A DNA stretch of 64,000 bases, taken from contig NC_063443.1 of NCBI RefSeq assembly GCF_020379485.1, positions 19,401,531 to 19,465,530 on the forward strand, written 5' to 3'. A program made the translations under genes and the position numbers. The notes beneath the pieces were generated by a model. That model did no database searches, was not told the DNA's origin, and worked only from the letters and a program-made list of their open reading frames with translations. Source of the DNA: Brassica napus (lineage: Eukaryota > Streptophyta > Magnoliopsida > Brassicales > Brassicaceae). Each line of letters starts with the position of its first letter. Within the stretch, counting starts at the first letter, position 1. Shown here in pieces: positions 10,767-20,832 of this stretch.

Positions 10767-11352
10767 TTTCAAAAATTATTAATCCTACTTATTAAAATCG
10801 GTGATGTGGGATATAATATCTCTAATACCCCTTCTCAGTGGCGGACCCATGAAATTTTTTTACTTGGGTATCTATGACCCAACTAAAACAAAGAAAAGAA
10901 AAGAAATGAGTGCATGCTGTGTGGTTTGAACTCGGGAAGGGGGGTCACTAGGCTGAACCTATAACCAACAAAGCTAAGATCCATTACAAATACAGGCTTA
11001 CAAACCTAAATTTTATATTTAACCTGTGTCAATAACACTCCCTTCTTTATATGTAGGTCCGCCACTGCCCCTCCTCAAAATGATGATTCTTATCGGCCAA
11101 AAATTTCGGAACTTTAAGACAGTTATACTCGGTCGAGCGAGTCAATTACGACCTTTTATACCCGGTCGGATAGCGTTATATTAATTAAGGCTTTAGGATA
11201 TTTAGGATATGGGCTCTGATACCATGTTAAATTCAGGTTTATTATGGGCTTCCAACTTAAAACCAATTGGTGATTAGTAAATTGACCCTAAACATTTATA
11301 TATTACTTAATGTCTTTTAAAATTTTCGATGTGGGAGATAATATCCCTAATA
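10767..11352 (-). mobile_element. TRIM-type non-autonomous LTR retrotransposon (Katydid-like), degenerate
   Basis: On the minus strand a 128-bp LTR (plus 11225-11352, from 'tgttaaattc' to 'ccctaata') is followed directly by a primer-binding site complementary to initiator tRNA-Met (TGGTATCAGAGC, plus 11213-11224). At the other end a partial LTR copy (about 10767-10827, 'gatgtgggatataatatctc') is preceded by a purine tract (GAGGAGGGG on the minus strand), split by a later insertion. Without the nested MITE the element is only about 350 bp and has no coding capacity, as TRIMs do. The LTR start TG has decayed to TA. The Katydid resemblance ('ATCCCACATCG' block) is from memory. Confidence 0.65.
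10836..11067. mobile_element. hAT-type MITE nested in the TRIM
   Basis: Perfect 12-bp terminal inverted repeats CAGTGGCGGACC (10836-10847) and GGTCCGCCACTG (11056-11067) bound a 232-bp element with no coding frame. The flanks are an 8-bp target-site duplication with one mismatch: 'ccccttct' at 10828-10835 and 'cccctcct' at 11068-11075. TIR sequence and 8-bp duplication fit hAT. The insertion interrupts the TRIM polypurine tract, so it is younger than the TRIM. Confidence 0.85.
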
Positions 11353-13681
11353 GTATATAATAACTTTGCCAAAAAAAAAAGGAACATATGAGAATGTGTT
11401 TTATAGATGTGTGTATACGTACGGATGTTACATCTGGTTATTACTTATTGGTCGAGATAAAAAAAGAAAGCAGCGTGAGGTGCATGGCTTGTGTTATTAA
11501 AAGAAATAAAATCGCTGCACTTTGAAAATGATCGGTGCATGTATACCACTCGAATTCAGTCTGACGTAATGTTTACAAGTGAACGGAAAAGTGGTGAATA
11601 ACCTAAGGCCCGTCTTAATTTGTGGGCAACGATAGGGACAAGTGAACAAAAGAAAACTTCTTTTACCAGTAAACAGACAAATTATTGTATATCGAATTGA
11701 AATTTCATTTTACTGATGATTATTCATGTACGTTCCAAATTTGAGATAACACAATATTTTCCATATTTATTAAATTCTGATCTCATCAAGTTCACAATAT
11801 TTGTGATTCAAGTTTTAGACTGACAAAAACAATATGACTCGAAAATTTTATAAAAGTTTAAACACGTCAATTGGCTTGAAAGCTATATTTTGTATCATTG
11901 TATGTATATACATAACTAATTACTGTGTTAGTTTAAGTGATCTTTCAAAAAGAAATGAAAAAGGAGAGTTAGATTGACTACATCGAAGAACCCATATAAT
12001 AGTTTAAGTTGCATACTTGCATGTGAACACAAGAATGGTTATGTAACTTTAATTATACTTGTGAGTAATTGTTTAGTTCATTATCATTTGATTCAAAACA
12101 ATTATATGAGTGAATATGAGATTGTCAATGACAATGATAGTGTAGGCGTAACGTTGTTAATAAAATTGTCGACAATTTTACTTAGCCATATCAAAAAGCC
12201 ACCAGATCGGGGGACCCTTATTGTTTTTTTTTTTTTGAGTTGGCCAAGTTTTGTAATAAAAAACAACAAATGATTTTTTTTTCTTTTGTAAATGAAGTTC
12301 GTTGATTTGTTCGAAAATATTTTATTGGTGATGTATATCCTTACAGCGATTCAATGCCACAATTTTGGAAGGTAGACATGACTCGATCTAAACTCAACAA
12401 GTTCTCTTTCTTTTATTTTTTTTTGGTAAAATGCAAATATCACATTAATGATGAATCATATAATAATAATAATAATTAAAAAAAAACTAAAGGTTGGAGT
12501 TTTCTCTTTCTTTTATTGATCGTATATTCATATTATAAATATTTTTATTCGTATTGAAGTCTTAGATTCGGTCATAGGCAATATAGCGTAGCTAGCAAAA
12601 TTTGGTACATACCAGTCCATGAAGCCGGACCAGCGAATCTGGAATATGTTTGTCCAAATATGGATATTTATAGGTAAGTTAAGTATATGTCGACGACAAA
12701 AACATATGAATGTCACGTGGAAAAAGTTGAAAACCCACATATATTTGAGTCTTACCGTACATGGAGATTCTTTAATCGCGTGTGTATATATGGTCGTGTA
12801 TGCTTGTGTGCTTTGAGAGAGATTTTAATTGCACAAGTTTTTTTTATTAAGTGCACAAGTTATTTAGTGATAAATATAGATTATGAGAATATTCTTTCTT
12901 TTTTTTTTTTTTTGAAAACTAATTATGAGAATATTCTGTATCTAACAATTTTTACTTGTCACTAGAAGTCTAGAACATGGAACCTTCTTGCTCAGAAATC
13001 GATCGAACCCATCTATAAACATATGGAAATAACTTTGTCAAAAAAAAACATATGGAAATAACTTATACATGAATACATATATGAGATATATATACCTTTT
13101 GTATTCAATAATACATTATAGTAGTAAATAATTCTATATGCCAGTACAGCATCCATGATTTCATGTATAGTTTTCTGTGAAGATTATCCTCTCTTTACTG
13201 TAACTTCGCAGCTTTTACTTTTCTGAGACTGATTCCTTTAGCTTGACTGATGATATTTACTCATAAGCAGTGTGACGGTGAGGGTGTGTTTGTGGTACTT
13301 GGACTTAAGAGACTTCAATCTGCAACATATAAATAAAAATGAAATGATATAACTAATGAAACTGTACGTTTTCGTTTAAAAACTAAACAAAATTTAGTTG
13401 AGATATTTTTTATGAAATTTTCTCATTTATATAATACATTGAAAAAAAATGTATTGTCCACTATGATACGCTATTTTTGGATTATTAATGAAGTCTATAT
13501 ATTCTTGTTTATCAACAATATTTCATACTATAACAAAATATTAATAAAAGATTACTTTGATCATTAATAAAATTAAAAGTTTAGTGGGAAAAAAAATTAT
13601 CACACCGAGTGATCATAGAACGTATATATATATATATATATTCACGTACTCTTCTTTTTGTTTCTAACAAATTATTACATC
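11353..13681. other. Intergenic; includes one dispersed repeat and microsatellites
   Basis: No gene is recognised. A ~90-bp block at 12321-12405 ('ttacagcgattcaatgccacaa', 'aactcaacaagttct') matches 45965-46055. A (TA)n tract lies at 13624-13641. The rest is AT-rich with no supported feature. Confidence 0.55.
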
Positions 13682-13686
13682 GAATA

Positions 13687-13937
13687 TATAAGTTCTAAAG
13701 ATTGAATATGATCACACGATATAAAGAATTACTCTCTTTATTAACTTGAGAAAATCACTCAAAACTCAAGCTCTCAAACACAATCTCTAAAACTCATAAG
13801 TTCATGGTACATCTCACCATCTTCTTATATAGAGACAAAGTTCCTAAACCGCATTAGTAAACCTAGTTTCCTTTTCCTAACTAGATAAGGATTAGTTTAA
13901 CTTAAGTCCTAAGTTAACTTCAAGATTATCTCCAACA
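13687..13937 (-). repeat. Copia 3' LTR (left), 251 bp
   Basis: I see no difference from the right LTR when read by eye. It holds an in-element 'taactagataaggattag' and a probable TATA-like 'ttatatagag'. Confidence 0.95.
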
Positions 13938-16900
13938 TTTTCCCCCTTAAGCTTGAAGTTAATATCTTTCATCCCAACAAGATCTCTCATCTCTTTGAAT
14001 TTGATTCTTCCAAGCGCTTTAGTCAAAATGTCTGCCTTTTGTTCACTTCCCGGTATATGTTGAACATCGACCAAGTTGTTTTCGATGCACTCTCGTATGA
14101 AGTGGTAGCGTTTATGGATATGCTTACTGCGTCCATGAAACACTGGATTCTTTGTCAAAGCAATGGCAGATTTATTGTCTAGTCGGATCATCACTTTGTT
14201 GCACGGCTTCTCTGATACTTCTTCTAGGAGTTCTTGTAACCAGATGGCTTGCTTCGCGGCTTCGGTGGCGGCCATAAATTCTGCTTCACAAGAGGACAGA
14301 GCCACAGTACCTTGCTTTTGTGAGCACCATGTTATTGGACATGTATTCAAGTAGAAGATATGCCCGGTGGTGCTTCTGCCATCATCCTCATCGATGTTGT
14401 GACTTGAATCACTATACCCTATCAACTCTGTTTTGCTCGTTCTTTTGAAGTGAAACCCGAGAGAGGTAGTCCCCTTCAGATACCGTAGAATCTGCTTGAG
14501 TGCTGCCCCGTGAGATTTCTTTGGATCATGCATGTACCTGCTCAGCATCCCTACGCAAAACGCAAGATCAGGTCGTGAGTGCAGCAGATACCGAAGGCAG
14601 CCAATGTTTCGCCTATACTCCTTCTCGTCAATGCTCTGTTCATCACTTGCTATTGATAGCTTTAAGCCGAACTCCATTGGAGTTAATACTGCATTGCACT
14701 CTCCCATGCCAGTTTGCGACAAAATCTTCTTGGCGTACCTTTCTTGGCTTAACCTTATCCCATCTTCACCTTGACTCACTTCGATACCTAGATAATAGGT
14801 TAATAGACCGAGATCGCTCATCTCGAAGTTGGCTGACATCTCTTCTTTGAACTCGTAGATCATGCTTACGTTTGAACCTGTGACTAGAAGATCATCTACA
14901 TAGACAGCCACCAACAGCTTTTGATTTTTCACTCCTTTCCGGTACAGAGAAGGCTCTTTAGAGCATCTTGTGAACTTCAAAGACTCGAGAACCTGGTTTA
15001 ACTTTTCATTCCAAGCTCTTGGAGCCTGTCTCAAACCGTATAATGCCTTGTGTAACTTATAAACTTTTCCCTCGCTACCTTTGATTTCGAAACCTTCAGG
15101 TTGGCTGACGTAGACATCTTCCTTTAGGTCACCATGTAGGAATGCGGTTTTAACATCTAAATGGTGAATTTCCCATCCATTTGATGCTGCTAGTGCTATG
15201 ATGAATCTGATGGTCTCAATGCGTGCGACAGGAGCAAAGACCTCATCGAAATCCACTCCATGCCTCTGAATATAACCTTTGGCGACCAACCTTGATTTGT
15301 GTTTGTTTATGCTTCCATCTGCATTACGTTTCAACTTGAAGATCCACTTTAATCCGATTGCCTTGGCTCCCACCGGTAAATCGACCAAGCTCCATGTGTT
15401 GTTTTTGACTATAGACTTAATCTCATCCTCACATGCATCTCTCCACACTTTATCTTTCATAGCTTCCTTAAAGTCCCATGGCTCTTCATTCAATAAAAGT
15501 AACAAACGTTCACCTTCTTCTTCTGCCAAGCATATGTAATCATCTAGGTAGCCTGGCCTTTTGCTAACCCTTGTCGATCTTCTCGGCTCTGTATGTTCCA
15601 TCTCGTTATCTTCATCATCCTCTGAGATTGACGAAGCTTGTTCTTCTTGCTCATCAATGTTTGTAGTTTCGTTCCCCTCGTCGGTATGACTTATATTCTC
15701 TGTTTCTTCCTGCCTTTGCTCTAAGCCTTGGTTACCAAAATCTCCAAACGTAACTTTGAAGTTTCCTGGTTGCTCGTTCGTTTCTGTGTTCTGTTTATTC
15801 CACTTCCAGCTTTTATCTTCATCAAACACCACGTCTCTACTTACTATTATCCTTTTGCTTGTAGGATCAAACATTCTGTAAGCCTTTGAACCGGGTTCCG
15901 TACCTAAGTGAACAAGAGTACGAGACCTATCGTCTAGTTTTTTAACATTATGTGTGTCGACCTTGGTGTATCCGATGCATCCAAATACTCTTACATGATT
16001 GATGTCAGGCTTTCGTCCCTTGAATACTTCATATGGTGTCTGAGAATTGAGGGCTTTGGTTGCGACTCGGTTAATGAGATATGTAGAGTGTCTAATAGCT
16101 TCTCCCCATAAGTAGTTTGGAACTCCCATATGTTTAAGAATGCTTCTTGTCATCTCTAGAAGAGTTCGATTTCTTCTCTCCACTACCCCGTTTTGCTGTG
16201 GGGTATAGGGGGCTGTCAAGTGTCTTTGTATCCCGGCTACTTCACAGAAGTTTTGAAACTCTGTAGACGTGAACTCTCCCCCACGATCTGTTCTTAACGT
16301 CTTGATAGACGCACCAGTCTCATGTTCTACTGCGGCTTTGAAACGTCTAAACTTATCAAAAGCTTCTCCCTTCTCACTTAATAGAATAGACCACATATAC
16401 CTTGAGTGATCATCTATGAGCACAAATACATATCGTTTCTTGCCAGCTGTGGATGGTTTTATTGGCCCGCAGAGGTCTCCGTGCACTAGTTCAAGTAACT
16501 TGCTTGCACGGTAAGACGTTGCTTTGGGAAAAGGTGCTCTTGCTTGCTTCCCAAGGAGACATGAGCTACATGTTTCTTTCTCAAGTTTAATTTTAGGAAG
16601 CCCTGAAACCAAATCTTTACTCATCATTACCTTCATTACGTTGAATCCAATGTGTCCTAGCCTTGCGTGTAGCTTTCTTGAGTCACTTTGAGATTCAAGT
16701 TGAAAGCATATAGATTCGTCTATCTCCATGATCACCTTGTAAAGGCGGTTTTTTGCTCTATTTGCTCTGACTATTAGGTTTCCAGATTTGTCGTGTAGAG
16801 TAAGGTAGCTATCTTTCATTCTTACATCGCATCCTGCTTCTGTTGCTTGTCCGAGACTGATTATGTTGCTCTTGAGGTCTGGGATGAAATACACATCTGC

Positions 16901-18034
16901 TAGTACCTTCTTCTCTTCGTTTTGAGTTATGAACAATATATCTCCTTTTCCTCTTATATCTATCCTTGAATCATCTCCAAACCGTACCTTTCCAGTGATA
17001 GTTTCATCAATCTCATAAAAGAAACTTCTATTTCCCGTCATATGATTCGATGCTCCATTATCTAGATACCATATACGATCTCCAGCCTTCCCGGATTCAA
17101 ACTCCTTTGGACGCACATTTTTCTCGTTGAGATATACAATCTCATGCATTAACAAGCCGTCAGCCTCATGTGTTTCTTCTGCTTTACTTTCCGTTGCTTC
17201 TTGCAGTTTGAGTAGACGATCAGGACAAACCGATGCGAAGTGTCCAGTCTTATCGCATCGAAAGCATGTGATTCTGGACATATCGAGAGGTTCCCAATAT
17301 GATCTCCCACGTCCTCTTCCTCGGTTGTTGTATCTTCCACCACGACCTCTTCCTCTGTAGCCACCATAGTTTTCTCTGTTGTGTTGATTCTCCATGTTTG
17401 CATACATGAGTTTACTTTGATTTTCTTGATTATCATCTTCTTCCTCACATACACGCTCTTCATACGTCTTTAGACGACCAATGATGTCTTCAAACGTTGT
17501 TGTCTTGAGGTCCAAGATTTGTTCAAGTGATGCAACTATGTGAATGTATTTTTTTCTTGGTAGGCTTTTGAGGAACTTCTTGACGAGCTTTGATTCCTCC
17601 ATAGTTTCTCCTAATGCGGCTGATTTAGATGAGATCTCTGATAACTTACCAACGAAGTCATCAATGGTGTCGGTCTCTTTCATCTTTAATCTATCAAAAT
17701 CAGACATTAGGGTTTGTAGACGCGCCTCCCTAACTCGCTCAGCTCCAACATTACGATTTCTAATGGCATCCCAAACTTGTTTTGCCGTTCCCAGCTCGCC
17801 AACTTGAAGAATAAACGCCTCTGGAATAGACTGAAATATTAATGCTGTCGCCATGTCGTTTTTTTCAGGTTCAACGGTTTCATTCTCAACTACTTCCCAC
17901 ACCTTATGAACCTTAAGTAAGACCTTCATACGAATTGCCCAAACGGTGTAGTTTGTAGTGGTAAGCATAGGACACTTGATCGAGGATGATCCTCCTCCAT
18001 CTTTCTTGATAGCCACAGTTGTAATATCACCCAT
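13892..18034 (-). CDS. Copia gag-pol polyprotein, intact, 1380 aa
   Basis: This encodes the capsid and all enzymes for retrotransposition. Gag is the N-terminal ~250 residues, with an RG-rich stretch (GRGRGGRYNNRGRGRGR) and a CCHC zinc knuckle CFRCDKTGHFASVC near residue 258. The protease motif WYLDNGASNHMTG is near 323, with a DNG active site as in many plant Copia elements. The integrase zinc-binding HARLGH...CSSC starts near 456, and its catalytic core includes HGDLCGPI, RTDRGGEF and PYTPQQNGVVERRNR. Reverse transcriptase runs from about 850 (TAFLHGDLKEDVYVSQPEGF, YGLRQAPRAWNEKL) to YVDDLLVTGS near 1045. RNase H begins near 1205 (YSDSSHN, then DNKSA). No stop or frameshift breaks it. The ATG at 18034 is the first after the PBS. 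It may be autonomous. Confidence 0.97.
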   Translation of the reverse strand: MGDITTVAIKKDGGGSSSIKCPMLTTTNYTVWAIRMKVLLKVHKVWEVVENETVEPEKNDMATALIFQSIPEAFILQVGELGTAKQVWDAIRNRNVGAERVREARLQTLMSDFDRLKMKETDTIDDFVGKLSEISSKSAALGETMEESKLVKKFLKSLPRKKYIHIVASLEQILDLKTTTFEDIIGRLKTYEERVCEEEDDNQENQSKLMYANMENQHNRENYGGYRGRGRGGRYNNRGRGRGRSYWEPLDMSRITCFRCDKTGHFASVCPDRLLKLQEATESKAEETHEADGLLMHEIVYLNEKNVRPKEFESGKAGDRIWYLDNGASNHMTGNRSFFYEIDETITGKVRFGDDSRIDIRGKGDILFITQNEEKKVLADVYFIPDLKSNIISLGQATEAGCDVRMKDSYLTLHDKSGNLIVRANRAKNRLYKVIMEIDESICFQLESQSDSRKLHARLGHIGFNVMKVMMSKDLVSGLPKIKLEKETCSSCLLGKQARAPFPKATSYRASKLLELVHGDLCGPIKPSTAGKKRYVFVLIDDHSRYMWSILLSEKGEAFDKFRRFKAAVEHETGASIKTLRTDRGGEFTSTEFQNFCEVAGIQRHLTAPYTPQQNGVVERRNRTLLEMTRSILKHMGVPNYLWGEAIRHSTYLINRVATKALNSQTPYEVFKGRKPDINHVRVFGCIGYTKVDTHNVKKLDDRSRTLVHLGTEPGSKAYRMFDPTSKRIIVSRDVVFDEDKSWKWNKQNTETNEQPGNFKVTFGDFGNQGLEQRQEETENISHTDEGNETTNIDEQEEQASSISEDDEDNEMEHTEPRRSTRVSKRPGYLDDYICLAEEEGERLLLLLNEEPWDFKEAMKDKVWRDACEDEIKSIVKNNTWSLVDLPVGAKAIGLKWIFKLKRNADGSINKHKSRLVAKGYIQRHGVDFDEVFAPVARIETIRFIIALAASNGWEIHHLDVKTAFLHGDLKEDVYVSQPEGFEIKGSEGKVYKLHKALYGLRQAPRAWNEKLNQVLESLKFTRCSKEPSLYRKGVKNQKLLVAVYVDDLLVTGSNVSMIYEFKEEMSANFEMSDLGLLTYYLGIEVSQGEDGIRLSQERYAKKILSQTGMGECNAVLTPMEFGLKLSIASDEQSIDEKEYRRNIGCLRYLLHSRPDLAFCVGMLSRYMHDPKKSHGAALKQILRYLKGTTSLGFHFKRTSKTELIGYSDSSHNIDEDDGRSTTGHIFYLNTCPITWCSQKQGTVALSSCEAEFMAATEAAKQAIWLQELLEEVSEKPCNKVMIRLDNKSAIALTKNPVFHGRSKHIHKRYHFIRECIENNLVDVQHIPGSEQKADILTKALGRIKFKEMRDLVGMKDINFKLKGENVGDNLEVNLGLKLN

Positions 18035-18076
18035 TATTAATCTCTTTTTTTGTAAAAGTTTTGCTCTGATACCAAA

Positions 18077-18327
18077 TATAAGTTCTAAAGATTGAATATG
18101 ATCACACGATATAAAGAATTACTCTCTTTATTAACTTGAGAAAATCACTCAAAACTCAAGCTCTCAAACACAATCTCTAAAACTCATAAGTTCATGGTAC
18201 ATCTCACCATCTTCTTATATAGAGACAAAGTTCCTAAACCGCATTAGTAAACCTAGTTTCCTTTTCCTAACTAGATAAGGATTAGTTTAACTTAAGTCCT
18301 AAGTTAACTTCAAGATTATCTCCAACA
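18077..18327 (-). repeat. Copia 5' LTR (right), 251 bp
   Basis: Followed by the 'gaata' duplication. I see no substitutions relative to the left LTR. Confidence 0.95.
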
Positions 18328-18332
18328 GAATA

Positions 18333-19044
18333 TAGCCAAAATAAAATAATATAAAATTATAACATCAAATTTTACACAGTATGAGATAAAAAAAATTTAT
18401 GAAATATACGTCAAAATATGTTTACAGTATATAATTGCAAGAAAAAGTATAAACTCACTAATTAAATATGATGATTATTTGACACTTTATTGATTTTGAG
18501 TTTTTCTTTAAAACCCATTAAATATAAAATATGTTTTGTAGATTAGCATTGATATGATTCAAATATTCAAATATGTGAATATCCAGCCTATGACCCACAT
18601 GGTAAATAGTACATGCGAATGCGATGAATATCAAGTTGTCCTATCAAATTTTATAAGTAAAATGAAGATTCCCCATCCATATAAGTGTGTCCTTCTCTAC
18701 CAATATCTTATCGAACTTTTTTTTATCTTAACGAACTTGCTTGCAATACAAAAACAAACAAATTTAATGTTCGTGTAGCCAATCACAAGATTTTTAGATC
18801 ATGAGCACTTAAGAAAATCTTAGGACCATGTGTTGTATACAATATATGAAAATATTTCAGTAAAAAAAATAGAAATATTGATTTTTATTAAATTAAGCAA
18901 ATTAAGCAGCATAGAGAAAATATATCTGGGTTTTTTGTACAATTAATCACAACAATAATTTTGTAAAGGTGAAAAGACAATAATTTGATGACGTGTTGAA
19001 GCAGTGAGATTGGTTGTCAGTCACATGTAAGAAAAATCACAAGT
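18333..19044. other. Intergenic, no recognised gene
   Basis: AT-rich. The open frame at 18554-18778 shows no recognisable motif. Confidence 0.5.
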
Positions 19045-19275
19045 ACAGAAGTCTTGAGATTTTGTAGCGTTTGTTCTTGGCTCAAATTCTCATGCGTGCA
19101 TTGGAGCGCGTGAAGTTTCAAGATCGAATCTCTCGATCTTTGCGCATGGGGCCTCCCCTACTTTTGTCTCCTAATGGTCTGTACGCATCACGAGCCACTT
19201 GCTCTCTCCCAAGGCGCGTCGGTCTTGTTCAAAGGCTCATTGTTCCGACATTGATTCGGTCGTCGTTACGACGTT
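19045..19275 (-). mobile_element. Solo-LTR-like repeat fragment ('TAACGACC' family), copy A
   Basis: The minus strand matches the plus strand of 45421-45620: 'gggagagagca', 'gaccattagg.gacaaa', 'cacgcgct.caatg.acgc' and 'gagaatttgagccaag...cgctacaaaat' occur in the same order. The start 'cgtaacgac' parallels 'tgtaacgacccgg' in the other copy. Such starts are common in Brassicaceae LTRs, but no PBS or internal region is attached. The GC-rich frame at 19071-19277 is a by-product of this repeat. Confidence 0.55.
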
Positions 19276-20178
19276 AGATTTCACTTCGCTTTTATTATGT
19301 TTCTTTCAAGAAATATTATAGTTATATAAGTCCTATTCTTTTTTTTTTTTTAAAAACAAGTCCTATTATTTCCGACGATGTTATTGAAATTCCATGATTT
19401 GTCTTCAAGTTAGTAAAGAAAAATTCGTATAAAAACACTGCTGAGAACATATATCCAAACTATTAATCACGACTTTATGTTTAATCTAGATGTACTACAC
19501 GGAAACGCAATTTAAATTGACGCTTATCACTTATGAAGATCGTGAGTGGACTAATCTGGTTTTGTCGTTTTCGATCGAGACCGATATGCATTATCGACGA
19601 TCATGCATGCATTGCACCAACTTACTCTAGTGATACGATACACTTGGCGGGTTGATCTCCACTAGACATATTATATAAATATACACTTGAAAATAATTTA
19701 TTAACTAAGTCATGTATAAATGAAAATTATAAAGCAACTCCATATATAAGCAAAAAACTGTAGTTAGGTTGCAGACAAAGCACTTCTCGGGAGTCGTAAA
19801 GAACGTCCATCTGCAGAGCATAACGAAATCATTGTCCCTTAATACTTTTAGTCTTTTACTGCTATATATCATAATCTAATCACACCATCATTTATGGATT
19901 AATATAAGACAACTCCATTACACTCATTCTAAAATTAATCACTTTACAATATCACAGTGTATTTACACAAACACATTTCCCTATAAGTTTTGCTGAGTAA
20001 ATAACGTATTTAATTTATACTCTTAGTAAATGATATTTAGATCTTCACATGTTTTCAAACCAATATGTTATAAAGATCATGAAACATGAATTTACTAACT
20101 TTAACAAAATCGCCTGCAAGTTATATAGAAAGTAGAAACAACATATAGAAAGTAGAAACAACATATATATAAATACCC
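19276..20178. other. Intergenic, no recognised gene
   Basis: AT-rich sequence with a short duplication 'agaaagtagaaacaacatat' near 20125-20165. Nothing else is supported. Confidence 0.5.
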
Positions 20179-20659
20179 ATGTTCAAATAGCTAGCGTGTA
20201 TAATTTAACACACATTTCTACAAAAAAAACTTAACACACATTTCGAAAAATGTAATTTAACACACATTTCTAAAATTGTATATACTTTTAAATTACATAA
20301 AATTGTTTTTCGAACTAAAATTGTATATAATAATTTTAGAAATGTGTGTTAAATTACAATTTTCTATATGTATACAATTTGTATATAATTTGTAGAAAAT
20401 TGTAATTGTAGAAATGTGTGTTAAATTGTATACAAATAGAAATGGGTAGCTATTAACATATGTGTTAATTTAACACATATATTAAACTAAATGCGTGTTA
20501 AATTTAACATCATCAGGTAATCACTGATATAGAAACAACATATATATTAAACTAAATTATAATGTGCAGAAATGTGTGTTTAATTACAATTTTAGTTCGA
20601 AAAACTTACAAATTCGAGTATAGGGTAATTTAGTTAGATGTTCAAATAGCTAGCGTGTA
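20179..20659. mobile_element. Foldback/MITE-like element between 22-bp direct repeats
   Basis: An exact 22-bp direct repeat 'atgttcaaatagctagcgtg'+'ta' bounds the block (20179-20200 and 20638-20659). Inside, an exact 20-bp inverted pair (gtttttcgaactaaaattgt, 20305-20324 and complement 20586-20605) and several copies of 'aacacacatttcta' and its complement allow extensive folding. There is no coding potential. The superfamily is unknown. Confidence 0.55.
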
Positions 20660-20832
20660 GATAAAGTCTCAAATAGATTATTTTTGCTTTACATCAAAAT
20701 CATCAGAAAGTCTAATTACAGTATTTCGTTAAAGACTATGAGAGTGATTGGTTGGGCTTGGTTGGACTGTAGCAAGTGATTTTAGCTTTAATTTTTATCT
20801 ATAGTCTTAAAAACTACCAGTCAAACTTTATA

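Larger units (their letters stand above)
13687..18327 (-). mobile_element. Complete Ty1/Copia LTR retrotransposon
   Basis: A 4641-bp element is flanked by a perfect 5-bp target duplication, 'gaata', at 13682-13686 and 18328-18332. Two 251-bp LTRs bound it. The minus-strand PBS TGGTATCAGAGC, complementary to initiator tRNA-Met, lies at plus 18063-18074 beside the right LTR (the 5' LTR). A polypurine tract (AAGGGGGAAAA on the minus strand) lies at plus 13938-13948 beside the left LTR. One uninterrupted 1380-codon gag-pol frame fills it. Gene order protease-integrase-RT-RNase H places it in Copia. LTR termini are 5'-TG..TA-3', a non-canonical ending. Confidence 0.97.

Noticed and set aside
14163..17807. 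Several plus-strand open frames across the Copia element
   Set aside because: They are reverse-strand shadows of the gag-pol frame.
19071..19277. 68-codon basic ORF
   Set aside because: It lies wholly inside an LTR-like dispersed repeat that also occurs at 45421-45620 without this frame.
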